This document shows positions 1 through 6,502 of a stretch of 10,443 nt of DNA, one piece after another (position 1 is the first letter of the stretch; each line of letters starts with the position of its first letter). The notes under the pieces are model-generated. The model saw nothing but the letters and a program-made list of their open reading frames with translations, searched no databases and had not been told where the DNA came from. The position numbers and the translations under genes were made by a program. This DNA is from Pseudomonadota bacterium (GTDB lineage Bacteria; Pseudomonadota; Alphaproteobacteria; Rhizobiales; Xanthobacteraceae). The stretch covers positions 1 through 10,443 of the forward strand of contig JAEWBL010000225.1 in assembly GCA_023391175.1 (NCBI GenBank). Direction: 5' to 3'.

Positions 1-404
1 AGGCGGGGCTTGCCGCCGGAAATTTCGACCTTCCGGTAGAAGCAGGAGCGGCGCCCGGTGTGGCAGCACCCGCCGTCTCCGGCCACCTCCACCTTCAAAA
101 GCAGGGCGTCCTGGTCGCAGTCGATCCGCATTTCCTTGACGCTCTGGATCTGCCCGCTGGTCGCGCCTTTGTGCCAGAGCTCCCCGCGCGAGCGGGACCA
201 GTACCAGGCTTCCCCGGTCTCGATCGTCCGGGCCAGGGCCTCGGCGTTCATGTGCGCGACCATGAGGATCTCCCCGGTCGCGGCATCCGTCGTGACGCAG
301 GTGATCAGCCCATCCGCCCCGAAGCGGGGCGACAGGACGGCTCCTTCCTCAAGCTCGGCCTTGGGGCCGGGGGCGGGGAAGGAATTTGACGGCAGCAGGC
401 TCAT
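1..404 (-). CDS. hisI: Phosphoribosyl-AMP cyclohydrolase HisI (3' end cut off by window edge)
   Basis: HisI opens the adenine ring of phosphoribosyl-AMP to give ProFAR, the third step of histidine synthesis, in the cytoplasm as a zinc- and magnesium-dependent dimer. The 134 residues visible from the ATG at 404 contain the family signature in order: [17 protein letters not shown] (68-84), the metal-binding DCDQD (95-99) and the zinc-binding [12 protein letters not shown] (113-124; candidate ligands C96, C114, C121). No stop codon is reached before base 1, so the C-terminus is missing. Most of the expected length of a stand-alone HisI is already present; a fused HisE domain beyond the edge cannot be excluded from this window. 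The gene starts 9 nt after the folE stop on the same strand and has no good Shine-Dalgarno sequence, which suggests co-transcription and translational coupling with folE. Identification is very secure from the motifs. Confidence 0.96.
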   Translation of the reverse strand, partial: MSLLPSNSFPAPGPKAELEEGAVLSPRFGADGLITCVTTDAATGEILMVAHMNAEALARTIETGEAWYWSRSRGELWHKGATSGQIQSVKEMRIDCDQDALLLKVEVAGDGGCCHTGRRSCFYRKVEISGGKPR

Positions 405-413
405 GGGTGGACT

Positions 414-1142
414 TTAGCCCCGGCCGTTGCGCACGAGCGTGAGGAAACGCACCTGCTCGGCCGGATCTTCCTTGAAGATTCCGGTGAACTGGGTGGTGAG
501 CGTCAGGGCGCCCGCCTTCTGGATGCCGCGCATGGACATGCACATGTGCTCGGCCTCGATCATCACCGCCACGCCGCGGGGGCGCAGGCCCTCGTCGAGC
601 GCGTTGGTGATCTGCGAGGTCAGGTGCTCCTGCGTCTGCAGGCGGCGGGCGAAGATGTCCACCACCCGCGCGATCTTGGAGAGGCCGACCACCCGCTCCA
701 CCGGGAAATAGGCGATGTGCGCCTTGCCCACGAAGGGCACCATGTGGTGCTCGCAATGGGAATGGAACGGGATGTCGCGCACCAGCACGAAATCGTCGAA
801 GGTGCCGATCTCGCCGAACGTGCGGTCCAGCAGCTCGTCGGCATCCTCGCCATAGCCGGAGAACAGCTCGTCATAGGCCTTCACCACGCGCTTCGGCGTG
901 TCGAGCAGGCCCTCGCGCGCCGGGTCCTCGCCGATATAGGCGAGCAGCGTCTTCACCGCGGCTTCCGCCTCGGCCCGGGTGGGGCGGGGGCTGCCATCGG
1001 AGAGGGGCGGGTGAACCTTGGGGAGGGCAGGGGCACCGTCTGCCGCAGGCGCGCGGAGAACCGCCGCAGCCTTGGCCTTCAGCTGACGCTCCCGCTCCTC
1101 GTTCTCGGCCTGCGCCTTGAACAACTTAACAACCGCGTCCAT
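414..1142 (-). CDS. folE: GTP cyclohydrolase I, FolE (type IA)
   Basis: FolE converts GTP to 7,8-dihydroneopterin triphosphate, the first step of folate synthesis, as a cytoplasmic zinc-dependent homodecamer. The 242-residue protein has a charged N-terminal helix (about 1-30), a variable linker, then the conserved core from about residue 56. Visible signatures are [16 protein letters not shown] (82-97), [12 protein letters not shown] (126-137), [20 protein letters not shown] (153-172) and [11 protein letters not shown] (197-207). The zinc ligands are expected at C130, H133 and C201, all present, so this is the zinc enzyme (FolE1) and not the FolE2 type. I chose the ATG at 1142 because a GGAG Shine-Dalgarno sequence lies about 7 nt upstream. 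A GTG at 1169 in the same frame would add nine residues, but it falls inside the leader hairpin and has no ribosome binding site. hisI follows after 9 nt. The structured leader suggests folate-responsive control. Confidence 0.97.
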   Translation of the reverse strand: MDAVVKLFKAQAENEERERQLKAKAAAVLRAPAADGAPALPKVHPPLSDGSPRPTRAEAEAAVKTLLAYIGEDPAREGLLDTPKRVVKAYDELFSGYGEDADELLDRTFGEIGTFDDFVLVRDIPFHSHCEHHMVPFVGKAHIAYFPVERVVGLSKIARVVDIFARRLQTQEHLTSQITNALDEGLRPRGVAVMIEAEHMCMSMRGIQKAGALTLTTQFTGIFKEDPAEQVRFLTLVRNGRG

Positions 1143-1145
1143 GAC

Positions 1146-1195
1146 CAACTCCGTTCGACCCGCCCTCACCGGAGACCGGGAAAGGCGGGAGTGTC
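1146..1195 (-). promoter_or_regulatory. Structured folE leader; candidate THF-II (folE-motif) riboswitch
   Basis: Read on the minus strand, the last 50 nt before folE can fold as follows. CCCGCC (complement of 1184-1189) pairs with GGCGGG (complement of 1159-1164). Inside this stem is an asymmetric internal loop (UUUC against UGAG) and an inner CCGG/CCGG helix (1176-1179 with 1169-1172) capped by UCU. Just outside, ACUCC (complement of 1188-1192) is a perfect match to GGAGU (complement of 1148-1152), which is the folE Shine-Dalgarno sequence, so an anti-SD/SD helix is possible. Folate riboswitches of the THF-II class are known upstream of folE in Alphaproteobacteria and are thought to act on translation. 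The position and logic fit, but I cannot check the conserved nucleotides of the class from memory. Treat it as a candidate, resting on structure and gene context only. Confidence 0.45.
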
Positions 1196-1405
1196 ACCGG
1201 TTGTCGGCTCGCTTGCGCGGTGTCGCTCAAACCGCGCCCCGCCGGACCTGCCGGCGGCGGCTTTGCCGTCCGTTTCAAAAATGAAGGCCCAATGCAGGGC
1301 CCAAGTTCCATGATGGGGCCGAAGGGGCGTTTTCGCAAGGGTGAGGCGGCTCAACTTACCGCATCGAGGTTTTATGGCACCATCGGCTAGGCTACGGTCG
1401 CACGC

Positions 1406-1434
1406 CTTTGCGTCCGTTCCTCCCGTCTCTATAT
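1406..1434 (+). promoter_or_regulatory. Probable housekeeping promoter of the scaffold-protein gene
   Basis: CTTTGC (1406-1411) and CTATAT (1429-1434) are separated by exactly 17 nt. This resembles the rhizobial housekeeping consensus CTTGAC-N17-CTATAT; the -10 box matches it fully and the -35 box matches four of six positions. Transcription would begin near 1441, giving a leader of roughly 57 nt before the ATG at 1498. Confidence 0.55.
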
Positions 1435-1497
1435 AAGAACGGAACGCCCGCGCGACAGGCTCACAGGCTCCGTCCGCGCCGCCCGATTGGTTCGCCC

Positions 1498-1941
1498 ATG
1501 ATCAACGACGTCTACAACGCCCGCATTCTTGCCCTCGCCGCGGACATTCCGCGCCTCGGCCGGCTCCCCGCGCCGCAGGCGAGCGCGCGGGCGCATTCGC
1601 GGCTGTGCGGCTCCACCGTCACCATCGATCTGGTGATGGACGGGGACAAGGTGGCCGATTTCGCCCATGAAGTGCGCGCCTGCGCCCTCGGGCAGGCGTC
1701 CTCCTCCCTCATGGCCAGCCACATCGTCGGCGCCAGCGCGCAGGAGCTGCGCGAGGTGCGCGACACCATGTGGAAGATGCTGCGGGAAAACGGCCCGCCG
1801 CCCGCCGGCCGCTGGGAGGACTTCAAGGTGCTGGAGCCCGTGCGCGACTACAAGGCGCGCCACGCCTCCACCATGCTCACCTTCGATGCGGTGGTGGACG
1901 CCATCGGCCAGATCGAGGCCGCGCGCGCGGCGGCGGAATAG
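1498..1941 (+). CDS. NifU/IscU-like iron-sulfur scaffold-family protein
   Basis: The 147-residue protein matches the NifU N-terminal (IscU-like) fold, whose classical members build Fe-S clusters on three conserved cysteines. Two are in their expected settings: C37 in SRLCGSTVTIDL and C62 in EVRACALGQASSSLMA. Where IscU has its third cysteine near the C-terminus, this protein reads KARHASTMLTFDAV, with Ala123 in the cysteine position. From memory, close relatives in Rhizobiales share this RHAST form, so it looks like a subfamily trait and not a mutation. The function could be cluster transfer or another metal-related role; assembly on the classical three-cysteine site is doubtful. The ATG at 1498 is preferred: the frame is open back to 1408, but those codons (MRPFLPSLYK...) do not look like the family and overlap the promoter. 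No strong Shine-Dalgarno sequence is visible. The gene is divergent from folE and ends 10 nt from the convergent hydrolase gene. Confidence 0.85.
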   Translation: MINDVYNARILALAADIPRLGRLPAPQASARAHSRLCGSTVTIDLVMDGDKVADFAHEVRACALGQASSSLMASHIVGASAQELREVRDTMWKMLRENGPPPAGRWEDFKVLEPVRDYKARHASTMLTFDAVVDAIGQIEAARAAAE

Positions 1942-1951
1942 CCCTTCGGCC

Positions 1952-2551
1952 TCAGCCCACGGCCCATTCCTCCGACCGCCGCGTCTCGATGGCGGCGATG
2001 GCTTCCTCCGCCGCCTGATCGAACGCCGTCTCCAGCGCGGGATTGATGCCGCGCAGCCCGGCCGCCACCGCCCGCGACCATTCCACATAGGCGCGAGCGC
2101 GGGATTGAGGCCAGTCCTCCGGCGGGTCGTCGGCGAGGGAGCGCAGGTTGCAGGTCTTGTCGGCGAGCTTCAGCAGCTTGCCGCGCGCGGAAAGGTGGGG
2201 CGCGTGCTCCACCTGCAGCCGCTTGCGCTCGGCGGAGGTCAGGCCCTTGTCGTCCGTGACTTCCATGACGAGGCCGGCGATGTCCGCCCCGAAGGTGGTG
2301 GCGATCTCCTCCGTCGTGACGCCCTGGTCCTCCACCACGTCGTGCAGCAGCGCGGCGGCGACGAGGTTGGGGTCCGCGCCTCCGGTCGCCTCGCTCACCA
2401 GCAATGCGACCTCCACGAGGTGGTTCACATAAGGCTGCGCCCGCTTTCCCTTCCGCCGCTGGTCGGTGTGGCGCAGCGTCGCGAAGGCGAGGGCGCGCAT
2501 CACCACGGACAAGGGCGGGACGGAAGGGGTGGGCGGGAAGACATCAGGCAT
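1952..2551 (-). CDS. MESH1/SpoT-type small alarmone hydrolase (HD domain)
   Basis: The 199-residue protein is a single HD-type hydrolase domain and closely resembles metazoan MESH1 and bacterial small alarmone hydrolases, which remove the 3'-pyrophosphate from (p)ppGpp using Mn2+. Likely metal ligands are H44 (PYVNHLVEVA), H70-D71 (ALLHDVVED) and D131 (KLADKTCNLRSL). E74-D75 correspond to the catalytic pair of MESH1. The segments HTDQRRKG (28-35), VTDDKGLTSAERKRLQ (98-113) and EWSRAVAAGL (157-166) are also MESH1-like. No synthetase, TGS or ACT domain is present, so it is not a long RelA/SpoT enzyme. MESH1 also hydrolyses NADPH, so that substrate is possible. The ATG at 2551 has a good Shine-Dalgarno sequence, GAGGTG, 7 nt upstream. 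The gene is convergent with the scaffold-protein gene (10 nt apart) and divergent from yidD. Confidence 0.85.
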   Translation of the reverse strand: MPDVFPPTPSVPPLSVVMRALAFATLRHTDQRRKGKRAQPYVNHLVEVALLVSEATGGADPNLVAAALLHDVVEDQGVTTEEIATTFGADIAGLVMEVTDDKGLTSAERKRLQVEHAPHLSARGKLLKLADKTCNLRSLADDPPEDWPQSRARAYVEWSRAVAAGLRGINPALETAFDQAAEEAIAAIETRRSEEWAVG

Positions 2552-2653
2552 CGTCGATCACCTCGCGCGTGAGCATAGCCCCCAAAAGCGGGAGCCGCGC
2601 GGGTCGCCGGGACCAGCTCGGCCCCGACTTCGACATGAAGGCTGGATAGGCGC

Positions 2654-3073
2654 ATGTCGAACCCGAAGCGTGGCGATTGTTGGGCGATGCCGGACAGAGG
2701 CGATATGGCGGTGGATGACAGCGGGCTGAAGGAGACGGCAGGGCCGGCGCGCCACATTGGTGCGCAGATCGCCCGTGCCCCGCGCTTTGCCTTGCGCGGG
2801 CTCATCCTCGTCTATCGCTACACCTTCTCCGCCTTCATGGGGCGGCAGTGCCGCTATCTGCCCACCTGCTCGGAATATGCCGAGGAGGCGGTGATGCGCC
2901 ACGGCGCGCTGTCCGGCGCGGTGATGGCCACCGCCCGCATCTGCCGCTGCAATCCCTGGGGCGGGCATGGCTATGACCCGGTGCCGCAGTGCCTGCCCAC
3001 GGGCGGGCGCTGGTACAGGCCGTGGGCCTACGGCATCTGGCGCACGCCGAAGGAGCCGGACGCGGAGAATTGA
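2654..3073 (+). CDS. yidD: Membrane protein insertion efficiency factor YidD
   Basis: YidD is a small inner-membrane-associated protein that helps YidC insert membrane proteins. The family core is unmistakable: YRYTFSAFMGRQCRYLPTCS (54-73), EYAEEAVMRHGALSG (74-88), RICRCNPWGGHGYDPVPQC (95-113). The conserved cysteines are C66, C72 and C99; C97 and C113 are extra. An amphipathic membrane-associating segment probably covers RFALRGLILVYRYTFSAF (44-61). The start is uncertain: residues 1-40 lie outside the family core. Alternative in-frame ATG codons are at 2687 and 2705; the one at 2705 has AGAGG 4 nt upstream and would give a 122-residue protein closer to the usual length. Here yidD is not next to rpmH, rnpA or yidC, its usual neighbours in many bacteria. 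It converges with the penicillin-binding protein gene with 19 nt between stops, and no clear terminator is visible there. Confidence 0.93.
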   Translation: MSNPKRGDCWAMPDRGDMAVDDSGLKETAGPARHIGAQIARAPRFALRGLILVYRYTFSAFMGRQCRYLPTCSEYAEEAVMRHGALSGAVMATARICRCNPWGGHGYDPVPQCLPTGGRWYRPWAYGIWRTPKEPDAEN

Positions 3074-3092
3074 GGCTCCGCGTTTGGCGCCG

Positions 3093-5321
3093 TCAGTTCC
3101 TGCGCACCGCGGTGGGCATCGGCGTCGCGGGCACCGTCGGTGTGAGCGTGGCGGCCGGGGCAGGGGCGGTCTGTGCCGCGGCCGGGACGGGCGCCGCGGC
3201 AGGGCCGGCGTCGGTGAGCTTCACCTCGGCCTCCTTGAACATGCGCTCCAGCGCCGCCAGCCGCTCGGCCGAACGGGGCGAAAGGGTCACCGGCCGCTCG
3301 CTGTCGGCGAGGCCGGGCACGTTCATGCTGGCGGGCGGCTCGTCGAGCTTCGGGATCGGCGTGGTGACGCCGGGGATCGGCTTGATCTCGATGCCCTGGT
3401 GGGCATAGGCCATCACCTTCTGCCACGTCAGCGCCGGCAAGGTGCCGCCGGTCATCTTGTTCATCACCGCATAGTCGTCGTTGCCGAACCACACGCCGCA
3501 GACATAATTGCCGGTGAAGCCCATGAACCAGGCATCGCGATAGGAATTGGTGGTGCCGGTCTTCCCCGCGACCTTGGCGTTGGGCAGGCGGGCGCGGCGG
3601 CCGGTGCCGTTCTCCACCACGTTGTTCATCATGTCGTTGATGTCGTAGAGCGCCTGCTGCGGGATGATCTGCACCGGCTTCGGGGCGTCCCGGTCGAAGC
3701 GCCAGATCACGTCGCCGTTGCCGATGCGCATCTCCACCACCGCGTGGGGATAGACGCTCTTGCCCCCGTTCGCGAACACCGAATAGGCGGTGGTGGCGTC
3801 GAACAGCGTCACCTCGGCGGCGCCCAGCGGCAGCGGCGCGGAGATGGGCAGCGGCGTGCGGATGCCCATCTGGTGGGCGAGGTCCACGATCTTCTTGCGG
3901 CCGAACTTCTCGGCGAGGCGCACCGCCACCGTGTTCAGCGAGTGCTGGAGCGCGGTCTTCAGGGTGATGGAGCCCATGTAGGAGCGCCCGTAATTCTGCG
4001 GGCACCAGTTGCCGAGGCAGATAGGGGCGTCCTGGACGATGGTGTTCGGCCGGTAGCCGTTCATCAGCGCCACCGTGTAGACATAGGGCTTGAACGAGGA
4101 GCCGGGCTGGCGCAGGGCATCGGTGGCGCGGTTGAACTGGCTCTCGCCATAGTCGCGCCCGCCCACCAAAGCGCGCAGCGTGCCGTTGGGCTCCATCACC
4201 ACGATGGAGCCCTGCTTCACCTTGTAGTCGCGGCCAAACTCGTTGAGCGAGGATTCCAGGGCGGCGTCCGCCACCTTCTGGATGTTGGGATCGAGGCCGG
4301 TGCGGACGATGAAATTGCGCTCGATGACGGAGGGCGGCAGCTGGTCCACCAGCTTCTTCACCTCGCCGAAGGCGTAGTCGAGATAGAAGTCCGGCACCTC
4401 GTCGTCGCGACGGTCCACCGGGGTCGCGGGATTGCGCCGCGCGCCGAACACCTGGCCTTCGGTCATGAAGCCGGCCTCGACCAGGTTGTCGAGCACGGTG
4501 GAGGCGCGGGCGCGGGCGGCGGGCAAATTGATGTGCGGGGCGTATTTAGACGGCGCCTTGAACAGGCCCGCCAGCATGGCCGCCTCGGCGAGGTTCACCT
4601 CCTTCACCGACTTGCCGAAATAATAGCGCGCCGCCGCATCCACGCCGTAAGCGCCGCCGCCGAGGTAGGCGCGGTCGAGATAGAGCTTGAGGATCTGGCT
4701 CTTGGAGTGACGCGCCTCCAGCCAGATGGCGAGGAAGGCTTCCTTGATCTTGCGCTCGATGGTGCGCTCGTTGGACAGGAACAGGTTCTTGGCGAGCTGC
4801 TGGGTGAGCGAGGAGCCGCCCTGCCGCACGCCACCCGCCTTGGCATTGGTGACGAGGGCGCGGGCCGTGCCGGCGACGTCGATGCCCCAATGCTCGTAGA
4901 ATCGCCGGTCCTCCGTGGCGAGCGTCGCCTTGATGAGGTTGTCCGGGATGTCTTCCAGCGGGATGGTGTCGTTCTGCTTGACGCCGCGTTCGCCGATGGA
5001 ATTGCCGTAGCGGTCGAGGAAGGTGACGGCGAGTTCCGTGCGCTTCAGCCAGTCGTCGGACGTCTCGCGGAAAGCCGGCATGGCGAGCGCCAGCATGACC
5101 ATGGCGCCGGCCACGCCCAGCGTGAAGCCTTCCGAGGCCGCGCCGATGGCCCAGCGCCCCACGCCCGTGACATTGAACCGCTCGGTGAAGGCGGCATAGG
5201 CGGAGAGGATGTTGCGTGTGCGCGCGCCGAGGCTGAACAGCGAGCTGTCCAGCAGCGCGTCGAAATCGAGCATCAGCCCGCGCAGGCGCTCGAGGAGGGA
5301 AGGACGCTTGCGCTCGGTCAC
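3093..5321 (-). CDS. Bifunctional penicillin-binding protein, PBP1A family (class A)
   Basis: Class A PBPs polymerise lipid II into glycan strands and cross-link the peptides in the periplasm. In the 742-residue form: a basic cytoplasmic N-terminus (1-65), one membrane anchor (about 66-84, TLGVAGAMVMLALAMPAF), a GT51 glycosyltransferase domain with catalytic Glu137 in LATEDRRFYEHWG and the GGSSLTQQLAKNLFL motif (168-182), then a transpeptidase domain with SSFK (Ser408, Lys411), SLN (461-463) and KTGT (587-590). All catalytic motifs are intact. The C-terminus ends in an Ala/Pro-rich tail (about 706-736). I chose the GTG at 5321 because homologues start near the RKRPSLLERL segment. The frame is open to an ATG at 5480, but that would overlap the end of the upstream gene and adds non-conserved sequence; the ribosome binding site at 5321 is weak. 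It lies 121 nt downstream of the YidB-like gene and may have its own promoter. Confidence 0.94.
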   Translation of the reverse strand: MTERKRPSLLERLRGLMLDFDALLDSSLFSLGARTRNILSAYAAFTERFNVTGVGRWAIGAASEGFTLGVAGAMVMLALAMPAFRETSDDWLKRTELAVTFLDRYGNSIGERGVKQNDTIPLEDIPDNLIKATLATEDRRFYEHWGIDVAGTARALVTNAKAGGVRQGGSSLTQQLAKNLFLSNERTIERKIKEAFLAIWLEARHSKSQILKLYLDRAYLGGGAYGVDAAARYYFGKSVKEVNLAEAAMLAGLFKAPSKYAPHINLPAARARASTVLDNLVEAGFMTEGQVFGARRNPATPVDRRDDEVPDFYLDYAFGEVKKLVDQLPPSVIERNFIVRTGLDPNIQKVADAALESSLNEFGRDYKVKQGSIVVMEPNGTLRALVGGRDYGESQFNRATDALRQPGSSFKPYVYTVALMNGYRPNTIVQDAPICLGNWCPQNYGRSYMGSITLKTALQHSLNTVAVRLAEKFGRKKIVDLAHQMGIRTPLPISAPLPLGAAEVTLFDATTAYSVFANGGKSVYPHAVVEMRIGNGDVIWRFDRDAPKPVQIIPQQALYDINDMMNNVVENGTGRRARLPNAKVAGKTGTTNSYRDAWFMGFTGNYVCGVWFGNDDYAVMNKMTGGTLPALTWQKVMAYAHQGIEIKPIPGVTTPIPKLDEPPASMNVPGLADSERPVTLSPRSAERLAALERMFKEAEVKLTDAGPAAAPVPAAAQTAPAPAATLTPTVPATPMPTAVRRN

Positions 5322-5391
5322 GGTGCGGGCTCTGGTCTTTCTGAACGATGGCCCGATGGCGCCCCCGCGCCGCGACCGGACCTTAAGCCCT

Positions 5392-5420
5392 ATATAGCGT
5401 TCCCCGGCGGCGGGCGCGAG
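5392..5420 (-). promoter_or_regulatory. Possible promoter of the PBP1A gene, preceded by a GC hairpin
   Basis: On the minus strand a CTATAT -10-like box (complement of 5392-5397) lies about 70 nt upstream of the GTG start. The hexamer 17 nt further upstream is CTCGCG (complement of 5415-5420), a poor -35 box. The region just upstream can form a perfect 7-bp hairpin, CGGCGGG with CCCGCCG (5408-5414 and 5424-5430, 9-nt loop). The hairpin has no U-tract, so it is at best a weak terminator after the YidB-like gene. The -10 resemblance is shared with the other promoters in the window; activity is unproven. Confidence 0.3.
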
Positions 5421-5442
5421 CCTCCCGCCGTACACCCCTTTG

Positions 5443-5871
5443 TCAGGCCGCGGAGCGCTCCGGCAGCTCGAACGTGCCATCCGGGCTCAGGCGATCCACG
5501 ATCACCGGCAGGAAGCGCGCCATCAGGCCGGGCAAAGGCGCGGCCGGCAGGTTGAAGGCGGCGGCCAGCTCCGCGATGCGCTCCTGGCCCAGCGCCGCGA
5601 TGATGGCGTCTGCGTCCACCGGCGTGTTCGGGCCGTCGGCGATCCAGCTATCCAGCGCATCCGAAAGGCCGCCGGCGCGAAGGGCGTCGGCGAAACCCTC
5701 CAGACCGCCGAAGCTGGTGCCCGCCATGGTCCGGTCGATCCAGCCGGGGAGGGCGGTGACGGCGGGGCTGTTCAGGAGACCGTCCAGCAGGCCGCCCACC
5801 GCGCCGCTTTTCCGGATCTGGCCGACGACGCTCGCAACGAGACCGCCGATCATCTGGTCGAACAGGGCCAT
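5443..5871 (-). CDS. YidB/DUF937-family protein
   Basis: The 142-residue protein matches the YidB (DUF937) family, small soluble bacterial proteins without an established function. Recognisable features are the N-terminal MALFDQMIGGLVASVVGQ, a Gly/Leu-rich middle (GGLEGFADALRAGGLSDALD), the family hallmark SWIADGPNTPVDADAI (75-90), then IAALGQERIAELAAAFNLP and a C-terminal LMARFLPVIVDRLSPDG (116-132). The ATG at 5871 has GGAGG 4 nt upstream; upstream TTG and ATG codons in the same frame (5907, 5904) lack such a site. No signal peptide or membrane helix is evident. It lies 49 nt after the Sel1-repeat gene and 121 nt before the PBP1A gene, all on the same strand. Whether it belongs functionally to either secretion or wall synthesis is unknown. 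Confidence 0.82.
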   Translation of the reverse strand: MALFDQMIGGLVASVVGQIRKSGAVGGLLDGLLNSPAVTALPGWIDRTMAGTSFGGLEGFADALRAGGLSDALDSWIADGPNTPVDADAIIAALGQERIAELAAAFNLPAAPLPGLMARFLPVIVDRLSPDGTFELPERSAA

Positions 5872-5920
5872 GACGCCTCCGCAATCTGAGATCACGGCCG
5901 GCATCAAACACCCGCGCCGG

Positions 5921-6499
5921 TTAGAACGGCGTGAACGAGCGCGGACGGTTCAGCCACAGGGGATCGGGCACGAAGGGCGGGGCCGGCATCCACAGGATGG
6001 CCTGCTCCTGCGCGACGGCGATCTGCGCCCGGCTCATCTTGGAAGCGACCGCATCGCGGATGCGGGTGAAGGTGTCGCGTTCCTGCTTTCCGGCCCGGGC
6101 GGCGGCGAGGATCAGCCATTTCTGCGAGAGCACCACGTCCACGGGCACGCCGCGCCCCTTGTCGTAGGCGAGGCCGAACAGATATTGCGCGGTGGGATCG
6201 CCCTGCTCGGCGGCGCAGCCATACCACTGGGCGGCAACCACAAAGTCCTGCGGCACGCCCTTTCCCGTCTCATAGAGATAGCCGACCATCCCCTGCGCCT
6301 TCGCATCCCCCTGCCAGGCGAGGGGGATGAGCAGCGCGGCGGCGGTCACGTAGTCGCCCTTCGCATAGGCCGCATAGGCGCGGGACTGGGTGCCGTCCTT
6401 GCTGCCGGCCATCGCCGGCCCACAGAGCGCGAACACCAGCGCCAGCGCGACGGCCGCGTGGCGAAAGGCTTTCTGGAACGATGTCTCTTCCGGGCGCAT
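5921..6499 (-). CDS. Secreted Sel1-like repeat (TPR-type) protein
   Basis: A 192-residue protein with a probable Sec signal peptide: basic start, hydrophobic AAVALALVFALCGPAMA (15-31) and likely cleavage after AMA31. The mature part begins with a TPR-like helix pair (SRAYAAYAKGDYVTAAALL, 39-57) and two clear Sel1 repeats: about 66-101 (AKAQGMVGYLYETGKGVPQD) and about 102-137 (PTAQYLFGLAYDKGRGVPVD). The tail contains a segment rich in Pro and Trp (WMPAPPFVPDPLWLNRPRSF). Sel1 repeats mediate protein-protein contacts, so a periplasmic adaptor role is plausible. It starts 3 nt after the prepilin peptidase stop codon, which argues for co-transcription with the secretion genes, yet it is not one of the standard Gsp components. 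A specific function cannot be assigned. Confidence 0.83.
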   Translation of the reverse strand: MRPEETSFQKAFRHAAVALALVFALCGPAMAGSKDGTQSRAYAAYAKGDYVTAAALLIPLAWQGDAKAQGMVGYLYETGKGVPQDFVVAAQWYGCAAEQGDPTAQYLFGLAYDKGRGVPVDVVLSQKWLILAAARAGKQERDTFTRIRDAVASKMSRAQIAVAQEQAILWMPAPPFVPDPLWLNRPRSFTPF

Positions 6500-6502
6500 G
6501 GG

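Larger units (their letters stand above)
1143..1497. other. Intergenic region between divergent folE and the scaffold-protein gene
   Basis: This 355-bp stretch holds the control signals of two divergent genes and no supported gene of its own. From the folE side it contains the structured leader (1146-1195), then a perfect 7-bp inverted repeat GCGCGGT/ACCGCGC (1215-1221 and 1231-1237, 9-nt loop), and a short hairpin around CGGCTTTGCCG (1258-1268). The right end contains the plus-strand promoter at 1406-1434. I found no convincing -35/-10 pair for folE on the minus strand; the best, CTTGCG (complement of 1334-1339) with CATCAT (complement of 1310-1315) at 18-nt spacing, is weak. Confidence 0.6.

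Noticed and set aside
1143..1169. Longer folE product from GTG 1169
   Set aside because: No ribosome binding site, the codon lies within the leader hairpin, and the ATG at 1142 has a well-placed GGAG.
1942..1951. Terminator hairpin GCC-CTTC-GGC between the scaffold-protein and hydrolase genes
   Set aside because: The stem is only 3 bp and no U-tract follows.
3074..3092. Bidirectional terminator between yidD and the PBP1A gene
   Set aside because: The short gap has no stem followed by a U-tract in either direction.
5322..5480. Longer PBP1A product from ATG 5480
   Set aside because: It would overlap the end of the YidB-like gene and adds 53 residues that look like translated intergenic DNA; conserved sequence begins near the GTG at 5321.
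2967..5555. An 862-codon open frame on the plus strand, antisense to the PBP1A gene
   Set aside because: Its product is a low-complexity mix rich in His, Arg, Gly and Val with no recognisable domain. It mirrors the high third-position GC of the real gene on the other strand, which keeps antisense frames free of stops.
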